DNA of 5,864 nucleotides from Ktedonobacter racemifer (GCA_020723545.1 DYIS01000172.1:1-5864); one strand, 5' to 3'. Shown: positions 1 to 5,244, counted from the stretch's first letter. The notes: generated by a model not told the origin, from the letters alone. Translations and numbers: made by a program.

Positions 1-94
1 CCCGATACTTTGATTCTGTGTAATGTATCGGGGCTTGGTCGTTACCCCGACCGGACTTGCACCGGCTAGATGATTGAAGTTTATCTGGGCACAC
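1..94 (-). mobile_element. Probable group II intron, 5' end (domain I start), truncated by window edge
   Basis: Read on the minus strand from 94 leftwards, the sequence begins GUGUGCCCAGAU, matching the GUGYG 5' end typical of group II introns. A run of small hairpins follows: an AGAU/AUCU stem, a CCGG-UGCAAGU-CCGG hairpin (51-65) like the GGUGnAAGUCC element common early in domain I, a GGUCG/CGACC hairpin (37-52), and a stem with a 16-nt loop (1-32). The predicted splice site lies 41 nt beyond the YgiT stop, so the intron sits in the same orientation as the toxin-antitoxin genes and interrupts no visible ORF. Domains II-VI and any reverse transcriptase would lie outside the window, so the call rests only on the 5' end. 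A cobalamin riboswitch shares the GGUGCAAnUCC motif but lacks its other conserved boxes here. Confidence 0.5.
2..33. repeat. Left copy of 32-bp inverted repeat (hairpin)
   Basis: Bases 2-33 are the exact reverse complement of 1154-1185. Each copy is also a hairpin: CCCGATAC (1-8) pairs with GTATCGGG (25-32) around a 16-nt loop, and the loop sequence is identical between copies. It lies in the putative group II intron domain I and at the very edge of the window, where the sequence may simply have stopped assembling because of the repeat. Confidence 0.85.
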
Positions 95-135
95 CGGGGG
101 GCGTGTGTTTGCCGCAGTGCATCCTGCATCGCCTG

Positions 136-363
136 TTAGGCAAAAGCAACAACGTCAATGCACCGCTCCTGGGCTAGATTCTTGCGGTGGAGTTTCAGGC
201 GTTCAATTTCATGCAGCGTCTCGGCGGTGAGATAACTCTCTCCGCAGTGGGGACAGACGACCACTGGGACGTTTTCAATGACAAATAGGTTTTCCCCTCT
301 GCCGTAACTTCGCGTCATGCGGCGAATCCGTGCGCCGCTCTTGCCGCAAATATCGCAAATCAT
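136..363 (-). CDS. YgiT/MqsA-type zinc-finger protein, probable antitoxin
   Basis: This 75-residue protein has two CxxC pairs: C3-C6 at the extreme N-terminus and C37-C40 in a VVCPHCGE motif. That is the signature of the YgiT-type zinc finger forming the N-terminal half of MqsA antitoxins. An amphipathic helix rich in Glu, Lys and Arg follows (residues ~48-66). The Xre-type helix-turn-helix domain of full-length MqsA (about 131 residues) is absent, so it may neutralise its partner without binding DNA itself. The ATG at 361-363 has a strong AGGAG about 7 nt upstream. The gene begins only 15 nt after the stop of the DUF4258 gene, so the two are surely co-transcribed, toxin-like gene first. Short YgiT proteins next to DUF4258 genes are a recurrent pairing. 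The antitoxin role is inferred from that pairing. Confidence 0.85.
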   Translation of the reverse strand: MICDICGKSGARIRRMTRSYGRGENLFVIENVPVVVCPHCGESYLTAETLHEIERLKLHRKNLAQERCIDVVAFA

Positions 364-378
364 ATGTCTTCTCCTTTT

Positions 379-660
379 CTAGGGACGGTATACCGTAATA
401 ATAACCAATTTGCCAGTCGGACTCAACTTCGCTACCACAATCACATCATCGCCCGTCAAGGTTTTGCCTTTGACGAGGTATTTCCACTCGGCGGTGACGC
501 GCTCTTTTTGTCGTTCCATAATCTCGCCTGTGAGGATGCCACTTTCAACGTCGAAGATGGTCAAGCCATCTTCATCCATTTCTTCTTCGGCGTGCAAAGT
601 CATGACGTACTGACGGGTACGGACTTTCTCACGCATTCGTTTTAGGATTCGGTCAAACAC
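379..660 (-). CDS. DUF4258 domain protein, probable toxin of a YgiT-linked TA pair
   Basis: The small protein carries the DUF4258 pattern: a conserved His in LHAEEEMDEDG, the segment FDVESGILTGEI, and a strand-rich C-terminus ending KLVIITVYRP, where such domains typically close. DUF4258 resembles the RelE/BrnT-like small RNase toxins and is often found with YgiT-type zinc fingers, which supports a translation-inhibiting toxin. The catalytic activity is not demonstrated. The longest frame starts at a TTG (670-672, 97 residues). I prefer the GTG at 658-660 (93 residues) because GGGAAG lies 4 nt upstream, while no Shine-Dalgarno precedes the TTG. An internal ATG at 634-636 is also possible and would keep the whole recognisable domain. 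The toxin gene comes first, the reverse of the usual antitoxin-first order but the same as in mqsRA. Confidence 0.75.
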   Translation of the reverse strand: MFDRILKRMREKVRTRQYVMTLHAEEEMDEDGLTIFDVESGILTGEIMERQKERVTAEWKYLVKGKTLTGDDVIVVAKLSPTGKLVIITVYRP

Positions 661-713
661 GATACTTCCCAAGACGCGGTATCATTCTGAGACAGCATTG
701 CGGCAAACTTGTT

Positions 714-735
714 AGTATACGCAGTATTGCGTATA
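714..735 (-). promoter_or_regulatory. Candidate promoter and palindromic operator of the DUF4258-YgiT operon
   Basis: A perfect 8-bp inverted repeat, TATACGCA (716-723) and TGCGTATA (728-735), is separated by 4 bp. On the minus strand its downstream half overlaps a TATACT -10-like box (714-719). The -35 region at the right distance is a poor match. The palindrome ends 56 nt before the preferred GTG start. A dyad overlapping the promoter is the layout expected for toxin-antitoxin autorepression. Because an integrase remnant lies just beyond, the dyad could instead be an old recombination core. Confidence 0.45.
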
Positions 736-799
736 TCGCTCATCTGAGCCGTGATAGACGCGTGTCACGTCTCTCTTGGGCGCTGTACGCGCCCCTTCT

Positions 800-1000
800 C
801 TAAAACGGCGGCTCTATGACTTCATACACGCCTCCTTCCTCTTCCAGCGTCAAATTGTCTAACGGGCTGCGAATGCGCCCCAACTCCCGGGTGCTGACAT
901 GGGTGTAAATCATCGTCGTGCGCGGGTCTTCGTGCCCCAGCAATTCCTGGCTATACCGCAGGTCCACGCCGTCTTCCAGCAGATGAGTGGCAAAGGAGTG
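800..1000 (-). pseudogene. Tyrosine recombinase/integrase, C-terminal remnant
   Basis: Translating the minus strand from 1000 gives 66 codons starting HSFATHLLEDGVDLRY and continuing through LLGHEDPRTTMIYTHVS to a TAG at 800-802. This is the end of the catalytic domain of XerC/XerD-like tyrosine recombinases. The LGH histidine (fragment residue 23) and the nucleophilic Tyr of MIYTH (residue 32) are present. The N-terminal DNA-binding domain, the first catalytic Arg, the Lys and the HxxR box are missing. Directly upstream, in frame, is a TGA (1001-1003), then a TAA, so homology stops abruptly at 1000/1001. No start codon or Shine-Dalgarno serves the piece, so it is dead. The tail SPLDNLTLEEE resembles integrases whose IYTHVS motif is followed by a KSPLDNL-like segment. 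It lies upstream of the toxin-antitoxin pair on the same strand, suggesting that both arrived on one integrative element. Confidence 0.88.
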
Positions 1001-1044
1001 TCACCCTTATACACCTTCCAGGTGTTTTAGCTTGACACCTTCCA
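999..1044. repeat. Repeat-bearing sequence at the integrase breakpoint, possible insertion-sequence end
   Basis: Starting at the exact point where integrase homology stops, the plus strand reads TGTCACCC. It then holds ACACCTTCCA twice in direct orientation (1011-1020 and 1035-1044), each followed by a related TTTAGCT-type segment. ACACCT/AGGTGT (1011-1016/1020-1025) and GGTGT/ACACC (1021-1025/1035-1039) also form short inverted repeats. Multiple short repeats beginning at a terminal TGT are how transposase-binding ends of some insertion-sequence families look. No transposase and no matching opposite end are visible, so this is at most a remnant. The family assignment is open. Confidence 0.35.
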
Positions 1045-1055
1045 TTTAGCTAGTA

Positions 1056-1227
1056 CACTCTCCAGCAGAGTGTTGAACGAAGATCAATGTTCCCCACTGG
1101 GTCCCTTCGGACGCCCGAACTTGGGGTTTGCCCCACTGTGGGGCACGATTCGCCCCCGATACATTACACAGAATCAAAGTATCGGAGCGTCCCCACGTGC
1201 GGGCTTCGTTCAACACCCTGTGGAGTG
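1056..1227. other. Nested inverted-repeat element, candidate structured RNA or small palindromic element
   Basis: On the plus strand the segment can fold as nested stems: CACTC/GAGTG (1056-1060/1223-1227), a perfect 13-bp stem GTGTTGAACGAAG/CTTCGTTCAACAC (1070-1082/1204-1216), GGACGC/GCGTCC (1109-1114/1187-1192), a hairpin GCCCCA/TGGGGC (1130-1135/1139-1144), and a 7-bp hairpin (1156-1162/1179-1185) with a 16-nt loop. The last hairpin, loop included, is identical to the one at the left edge. It lies between the secA stop and the dead integrase, with no convincing ORF. It may be a degenerate group II intron domain, a MITE-like element or an uncharacterised RNA. I saw no target-site duplication. 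Confidence 0.5.
1154..1185. repeat. Right copy of 32-bp inverted repeat (hairpin)
   Basis: Exact reverse complement of bases 2-33, with mismatches starting immediately on either side. Together the copies bracket about 1.1 kb containing the intron end, the toxin-antitoxin pair and the integrase remnant. Here it forms the innermost hairpin of the nested structure at 1056-1227. Confidence 0.85.
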
Positions 1228-1262
1228 CAACCCCAGGCCGTAATGTTCGCCCATGCGTATCC

Positions 1263-4016
1263 CTAGCGCCGGTGCTTATGTTTCGTCTTCTTGTGGCCGG
1301 TGCCGGTGGCCGTGGCCGGGACAGCCACCGGCCTGGCCTCCTTCTTCCGCCGGCCGTGACAGTCTTCGAAGCGCCGGCCCGAGCCGCAGGGGCACAGGCT
1401 CTTCTTGGAGGGCTTGGCATCTCCCAAGGCCCGCACCGGCTCCCGGACGCCGCCCCCGGCCCGGTTGGTGGCCATTTGTGGGGCCCGGCGCTCGGGCTCC
1501 CGGACCAACGTCACCCAATAGATGCGGTGGACGATCTCGTGCTGGATGGCGCTCAGGAGCCCCTGGAACATCTCGTAGGCCTCGTTCTTGAACTCCACCA
1601 GGGGGTCCTTTTGCCCGTAGGCCCGCAGCCCGATGCCCTCCCGCAGGTCGTCCAAGGCGGTCAGGTGGTGCACCCACAGCCCGTCGATGACCTGGAGCAT
1701 CACCAGCCGCTCCACCTGGCGCATGATCTCTGGCCCCAGGGCGCGCTCTTTTTTCTCGTATTCCGATTCCACCGCCTCCATGAGGCGGCTCTCTAGCTCG
1801 GCTTTGGAGAGCTTTTGCAACTCGTAGGCCGACGGCACGGTGGGGAGTATGGGCCTCAGCGCCGCCACCAGCCCCGGCAGGTCCCATTCTTCGCTGTAGT
1901 TACCGGCGGCGTAGGCGGTGATGTGGCCTTGCACCTCGTCCTTGACCATCTGAAGGATATTGGACTTCAGGTCGGCACCCGAGAGGATCTTCTTGCGCTC
2001 GCCGTAGATGACCTCTCGCTGCTTGTTCATCACGTCGTCGTACTCGACCACATGCTTACGGATGTCGAAGTTGTAGCCCTCCACCTTCACCTGGGCGTTC
2101 TCGATGGACTTGGAGACCAGGCTGTGCTCGATGGGGATATCCTCGTCCAGGCCGAAGCGTTCCATGATGTTGGCGATGCCCTGGCCGCCGAAGCGCCGCA
2201 TCAGATCGTCCTCCAGCGAGACGTAGAATCGGGAGGAACCCGGGTCCCCCTGGCGGCCAGCGCGACCCCGGAGCTGGTTGTCGATGCGCCGGGCCTCGTG
2301 GCGCTCGGTGCCCAGGATATGCAGCCCGTCCAGCCCCACCACCTTGTCCCGGTTCTCCCGACACTGCTGCCCGGCCTCCCCGAGCGCGGCATCGTGGTCC
2401 TCCGGCGTGGCGGCCAGCGGGTCAACGCCCCGTTTGAGCAAGAGGTCGTGGGCCAGGCGCTCCGGGTTGCCGCCCAGGATGATGTCCACGCCGCGGCCAG
2501 CCATATTGGTGGCGATGGTCACCTGGCCCGGCCGCCCGGCCTGGGCGATGATGCCGGCCTCTTTCTCGTGGTACTTGGCGTTCAAGACCTGGTGCGGGAC
2601 GCCTATTCTATCCAACAAATGGGAGAGGTGCTCTGATTTCTCGATAGACACCGTGCCCACCAGCACCGGGCGGCCGGCTTGGTGGAGCTCCTGGATCTCC
2701 CGCACCACCGCCCGGAACTTGGCCTCCTCGGTCTTGTACACCTGGTCCGCGTAGTCCTCCCGGATCATGGGCATGTTGGTGGGGATCACCACCACGTCCA
2801 GCTTGTAGATCTTGAAGAACTCCTCGGCTTCGGTTTGAGCCGTGCCGGTCATGCCCGCCAGCTTCTGGTACATGCGAAAATAGTTCTGGAAGGTGATGGT
2901 GGCCAGGGTCTGGCTCTCCCGCTGGATCTTGACGGTCTCCTTGGCCTCGATGGCCTGGTGCAGCCCCTCGGAGTAGCGCCGGCCGAACATGAGCCGGCCG
3001 GTGAACTCGTCCACGATGATCACCTGGCCATCCTTCACCACGTAGTCTCGATCCCGCCGGTACAGGAACTGGGCCTTCAGGGCCTCTTCCAGGTAGTGGG
3101 TGAGCTCGAAATACTGCGGGTCGTAGAGGTTGGGGAGATTGAGCCAACGCTCCATCTTGGCGATGCCCTCCTCGGTGAGGGTCACCACCCGCAGCTTCTC
3201 GTCGATCTTGTAGTCGGTTTCTTTCTGAAGCCTGGGGACCAGCCGGGCGAACAGGTTATAGTTGTCGGCCGGCTCCTCGGCTGGGCCGGAGATGATCAGG
3301 GGCGTCCGGGCCTCGTCGATGAGGATATTGTCCACCTCGTCCACGATGGCGTAGTAGAGCTTCCGCTGGACGCACTGGGATAGGTCCCACACCATGTTGT
3401 CCCGCAGATAGTCAAAACCGAACTCGTTGTTGGTGCCGTAGATGATGTCGGCCAAGTAGGCCTCCCGGCGGGGACAGGGTCGCAGATTCACCAGCCGCTC
3501 GTCGGTGGCCGGATAGGAAGGGTCGTAGATGAACGAGCTCTCGTGTTGAATGACCCCCACCGACAGCCCCAGGGAATGGTAGATGGGCCCCATCCACTGG
3601 GTATCCCGCTTGGCCAGGTAGTCGTTCACCGTCACCAGGTGGGCGCCCTGTCCGGCCAGGGCGTTCAGGTAGAGCGGCAGGGTGGCCACCAAAGTCTTGC
3701 CCTCGCCAGTCTTCATCTCAGCGATCTTGCCTTGATGCAATACCACGCCGCCCATGAGCTGCACGTCGAAGTGCCGCAGGCCGATGGTGCGCCGGGAGGC
3801 CTCTCGCACCGCGGCGAAGGCCTCGGGGAGAATGTCTTCCATAGTCTCGCCCTGGGCCAGCCTGGCCTTGAATTCGTCGGTCTTGGCTAATAGCTGGGCC
3901 TCCGACAGCGCCCTGTACTCCCCCTCCAGGGAATTCACCTTCTGGACTATAGGCCTGAGCTTGCTTATCTCTCGCTCGTTGGAGTCGCCGAAGATCTTGC
4001 TCAATAAACCGGGCAT
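1263..4016 (-). CDS. secA: Preprotein translocase subunit SecA (ATPase motor)
   Basis: A complete 917-residue SecA, close to the 901 residues of the E. coli protein. SecA is the cytoplasmic, membrane-associated ATPase that drives unfolded preproteins through SecYEG. The sequence shows Walker A MKTGEGKT (101-108), Walker B and DEAD-like VDEVDNILIDEAR (225-237), the preprotein cross-linking domain (~240-370), the helicase boundary LAGMTGTAQTEAEEF (386-400), the second ATPase domain with ATNMAGRGVDI (502-512) and the arginine-rich motif IDNQLRGRAGRQGD (578-591), then the helical scaffold and wing. The C-terminus ends in a SEC-C zinc motif (C875, C877, C886, H887) plus a basic His/Lys tail. The ATG at 4014-4016 follows AAGGTGAG with close spacing. 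No partner gene is adjacent and no clear terminator follows the TAG at 1263-1265; the nested repeat element begins 36 nt later. Confidence 0.98.
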   Translation of the reverse strand: MPGLLSKIFGDSNEREISKLRPIVQKVNSLEGEYRALSEAQLLAKTDEFKARLAQGETMEDILPEAFAAVREASRRTIGLRHFDVQLMGGVVLHQGKIAEMKTGEGKTLVATLPLYLNALAGQGAHLVTVNDYLAKRDTQWMGPIYHSLGLSVGVIQHESSFIYDPSYPATDERLVNLRPCPRREAYLADIIYGTNNEFGFDYLRDNMVWDLSQCVQRKLYYAIVDEVDNILIDEARTPLIISGPAEEPADNYNLFARLVPRLQKETDYKIDEKLRVVTLTEEGIAKMERWLNLPNLYDPQYFELTHYLEEALKAQFLYRRDRDYVVKDGQVIIVDEFTGRLMFGRRYSEGLHQAIEAKETVKIQRESQTLATITFQNYFRMYQKLAGMTGTAQTEAEEFFKIYKLDVVVIPTNMPMIREDYADQVYKTEEAKFRAVVREIQELHQAGRPVLVGTVSIEKSEHLSHLLDRIGVPHQVLNAKYHEKEAGIIAQAGRPGQVTIATNMAGRGVDIILGGNPERLAHDLLLKRGVDPLAATPEDHDAALGEAGQQCRENRDKVVGLDGLHILGTERHEARRIDNQLRGRAGRQGDPGSSRFYVSLEDDLMRRFGGQGIANIMERFGLDEDIPIEHSLVSKSIENAQVKVEGYNFDIRKHVVEYDDVMNKQREVIYGERKKILSGADLKSNILQMVKDEVQGHITAYAAGNYSEEWDLPGLVAALRPILPTVPSAYELQKLSKAELESRLMEAVESEYEKKERALGPEIMRQVERLVMLQVIDGLWVHHLTALDDLREGIGLRAYGQKDPLVEFKNEAYEMFQGLLSAIQHEIVHRIYWVTLVREPERRAPQMATNRAGGGVREPVRALGDAKPSKKSLCPCGSGRRFEDCHGRRKKEARPVAVPATATGTGHKKTKHKHRR

Positions 4017-4043
4017 CTCTCACCTTGTGCGTGATTTTCGCCA

Positions 4044-4052
4044 ATTATACCA
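4044..4052 (-). promoter_or_regulatory. Extended -10 promoter of secA
   Basis: On the minus strand TGGTATAAT combines a perfect -10 hexamer (4044-4049) with the TGn extension. The -35 region about 17 nt upstream is weak, as is common with extended -10 promoters. Initiation would leave a leader of roughly 20 nt before the AAGGTGAG ribosome-binding site. A short dyad, TCACAC/GTGTGA (4080-4085/4097-4102), lies just upstream and could bind a regulator, but no family is recognised. Confidence 0.65.
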
Positions 4053-4127
4053 CAAAATCGGGGCTGAACATAATCGGCATCACACGCTGGAACGGTGTGT
4101 GAGGGCAATGAGGGTCATTCCTTTTTA

Positions 4128-4156
4128 GTCTCTCCCGTAGGGATCGCCTCTGCGTC
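4128..4156 (+). repeat. Left copy of imperfect 29-bp direct repeat flanking mazEF
   Basis: Aligns without gaps to 5027-5055 with 23 of 29 identical bases, including the uninterrupted core CTCCCGTAG (4132-4140). The copies lie 899 bp apart in the same orientation, on either side of the mazEF-like operon. They could be members of a dispersed genomic repeat or traces of the module's insertion. Confidence 0.5.
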
Positions 4157-4238
4157 TTGACCCCGCCACCCAAAAGCACACCCTCCCGACCACCTGATCA
4201 CCATGGAATGACCATCGGCCCACTTCAGCAGGTATGAC

Positions 4239-4267
4239 TGGACAGATGGCTAACCTTGGTGTATAAT
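4239..4267 (+). promoter_or_regulatory. Sigma-70-like promoter of the mazEF-type operon
   Basis: TGGACA (4239-4244, 5 of 6 to the -35 consensus) and a perfect TATAAT (4262-4267) are separated by the optimal 17 bp. The GTG start of the antitoxin is 34 nt beyond the -10. This is the best promoter match in the window. No perfect operator palindrome overlaps it, so how the RHH antitoxin would repress it is not obvious from the sequence. Confidence 0.75.
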
Positions 4268-4301
4268 TGGGATGACATAGTACGGAAGAAAGGAGATCAA
4301 T

Positions 4302-4559
4302 GTGGCACCTATGACTGCAACCGTCATTCGCAAGGTCACTGTGTCACTCCCCCGCGAACTGCTGGAGTACGTGGATGGCAAGGCTGCCCTGGCCCGAGAA
4401 GGCCGCAGCCGGGTGATCGCCGAGGTTCTGGCCGCCTGGCGCGCCAGTGAGAAAGATGCCCTGGCCGTTGAAGGTTATCGTTTCTATGCCCAGGAGGCCA
4501 GTGAATTCGCCGAGGCCAGCCTGCCGGCTGTGAGGGGGGCCATCAGCCATGCCGGTTAA
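4302..4559 (+). CDS. Ribbon-helix-helix antitoxin, MazE/CopG-like
   Basis: This 85-residue protein has an N-terminal ribbon-helix-helix: strand VIRKVTVSLP (8-17), helix ELLEYVDGKAA (19-29), a turn at EGRSR (33-37) and helix RVIAEVLAAWRAS (37-49). Such domains dimerise and bind operator DNA. The acidic C-terminal half (~50-79) would wrap the toxin, as in other MazE-like antitoxins. AGGAG at 4291-4295 is 6 nt from the GTG at 4302, so I take that start (MAPMTATV). The first in-frame ATG (4311) is 15 nt from it, too far for direct initiation. An out-of-frame ATG at 4300 opens only a four-codon ORF. The gene overlaps the toxin start by 11 nt, implying translational coupling and antitoxin excess. 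The antitoxin call rests on fold plus partner. Confidence 0.88.
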   Translation: MAPMTATVIRKVTVSLPRELLEYVDGKAALAREGRSRVIAEVLAAWRASEKDALAVEGYRFYAQEASEFAEASLPAVRGAISHAG

Positions 4560-4929
4560 GCGGGGAGAAATCTACTGGGTGGACTTTGACCCGGTCAAGG
4601 GGAGCGAGCAAGGGGGGTTGCGGCCAGCCCTGGTAGTCCAGCAGGATGTGGGCAACCAGAACAGCCCCACCACCGTGTTCGTGGCCATCACCAGGACTGT
4701 CCCCCCACGGCCTTATCCCTTTGTGGTTATGGTCGAACCGGAAGAGAGTGGGCTGCCTTTTCGCAGCGCCGTGAACTGTGCTCAAATGGCGACCATCCAG
4801 CAGGTGGGCCCAGAGTCCCGGCTGCGCCCGCCAGCCGGCACTCCAGAGCTTCGCCCCGCGGGCAGGCTGAGCCTCGTCAAGATGGCCGAGGTGGACCAGG
4901 CATTGAAGTACAATTTGGGCCTGACGTAA
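4549..4929 (+). CDS. mazF: MazF/PemK-family endoribonuclease toxin
   Basis: This 126-residue protein starts with the family pattern KRGEIYWVDFDPVKGSEQGG, followed by RPALVVQQDVGNQNSPTT and FVAIT. Against B. subtilis MazF (from memory) the first 48 residues align without gaps, so the catalytic pair R25 and T48 is conserved. MazF toxins cut single-stranded mRNA at short sequence motifs and halt growth until neutralised. The C-terminus LSLVKMAEVDQALKYNLGL matches the family's last helix. The segment RLRPPAGTPELRPAGR (~95-110) appears a few residues longer than usual just before that helix. The ATG at 4549 overlaps the antitoxin's end by 11 nt, with a G-rich ribosome-binding stretch at 4532-4539. 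The frame looks intact, so the toxin is probably active. The mRNA target cannot be read from the sequence. Confidence 0.95.
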   Translation: MPVKRGEIYWVDFDPVKGSEQGGLRPALVVQQDVGNQNSPTTVFVAITRTVPPRPYPFVVMVEPEESGLPFRSAVNCAQMATIQQVGPESRLRPPAGTPELRPAGRLSLVKMAEVDQALKYNLGLT

Positions 4930-5026
4930 GAGAACATCCCCTTCATGGTCACTGGACATCTCCCCCATTCTGCAACGCATGAACATCGGGTACGACATGG
5001 GGCCTGCCCCCGGCCGTCGCGGCCTG

Positions 5027-5055
5027 GTCCCTCCCGTAGCGGTCGACTCTCTGTC
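5027..5055 (+). repeat. Right copy of imperfect 29-bp direct repeat flanking mazEF
   Basis: Pairs with 4128-4156 at a constant offset of 899, with six mismatches. The perfect core CTCCCGTAG lies at 5031-5039. See the left copy for interpretation. Confidence 0.5.
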
Positions 5056-5091
5056 CGGACCCGGGCCTCGCGCCCCGACACTATTACCCCC

Positions 5092-5126
5092 ACCGGGTCG
5101 GCAGCGATGGTCGCCGCCGACCCGGT
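5092..5126. repeat. Strong 35-nt hairpin (inverted repeat)
   Basis: ACCGGGTCGGC (5092-5102) pairs perfectly with GCCGACCCGGT (5116-5126). After one A/C mismatch, GCGA (5104-5107) pairs with TCGC (5111-5114), leaving a TGG loop. That makes 15 base pairs in a 35-nt span. No T-run follows on either strand, so it is not a canonical intrinsic terminator. It could be a factor-assisted terminator or RNA-stabilising structure after mazF, or a dispersed palindromic repeat. Confidence 0.8.
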
Positions 5127-5183
5127 AGCACCGATCGTCTCAAACCAGTGGCTATCTGCTAGCTGCACCCTGCTCCGTGGCCC

Positions 5184-5212
5184 TTGATTAAATGGCCCGG
5201 TGAGGATACAAT
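5184..5212 (+). promoter_or_regulatory. Sigma-70-like promoter of holB
   Basis: TTGATT (5184-5189, 4 of 6) and TACAAT (5207-5212, 5 of 6) are spaced by 17 bp. The holB ATG is 33 nt downstream of the -10. This suggests holB has its own promoter and does not depend on read-through from mazEF. Confidence 0.55.
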
Positions 5213-5244
5213 AGCACAAATTCGCACACACGGGTGGGCCGAAG

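Larger units (their letters stand above)
4930..5183. other. Non-coding stretch between mazF and the holB promoter
   Basis: No ORF here has a plausible ribosome-binding site or family pattern. The stretch is GC-rich and full of dyads: GGCCG/CGGCC with a 3-nt loop (5012-5024), the palindrome GTCCGGAC (5054-5061), and the large hairpin at 5092-5126. It also holds the right copy of the 29-bp direct repeat. mazF has no classical terminator with a T-run here. Confidence 0.6.

Noticed and set aside
1..94. Cobalamin riboswitch, suggested by GCCGGTGCAAGTCCGG on the minus strand
   Set aside because: The other conserved boxes of that riboswitch (GGGAA just before and the CCGC-ACTG segment after) are absent, and it lies after a TA gene, not before a B12-related gene. 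The GUGUG start fits a group II intron better.
100..145. Integron attC site, suggested by GTTAGGC next to the YgiT stop and an upstream integrase
   Set aside because: No matching inverse core site or attC-type stem is present within the usual distance, and the integrase remnant lacks recognisable integron-specific features.
778..794. Hairpin GGGCGC/GCGCCC just after the integrase stop as a terminator
   Set aside because: Stem of only 6 bp and no T-run on the minus strand side (AAGAGAG follows). The gene it would serve is a remnant.
1046..1420. Minus-strand frame of 124 codons spanning the secA end and the nested repeats
   Set aside because: It overlaps the secA C-terminus in another frame, has proline/arginine-rich composition typical of shadow frames, and matches no family.
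1815..2636. Long plus-strand frame of 273 codons inside secA
   Set aside because: It is the antisense shadow of secA, rich in His, Val and Leu as expected from reading GC-rich codons backwards; no start signal or motif.
4107..4126. AATGA-GGG-TCATT hairpin followed by CCTTTTT as an intrinsic terminator on the plus strand
   Set aside because: The stem is only 5 weak base pairs, and no plus-strand gene lies upstream for it to terminate.
4782..5231. Minus-strand frame of 149 codons and plus-strand frame 4945-5187 in the mazF-holB gap
   Set aside because: Low-complexity translations with no family pattern and no ribosome-binding site; one overlaps mazF antisense. The gap is better explained as non-coding with hairpins.
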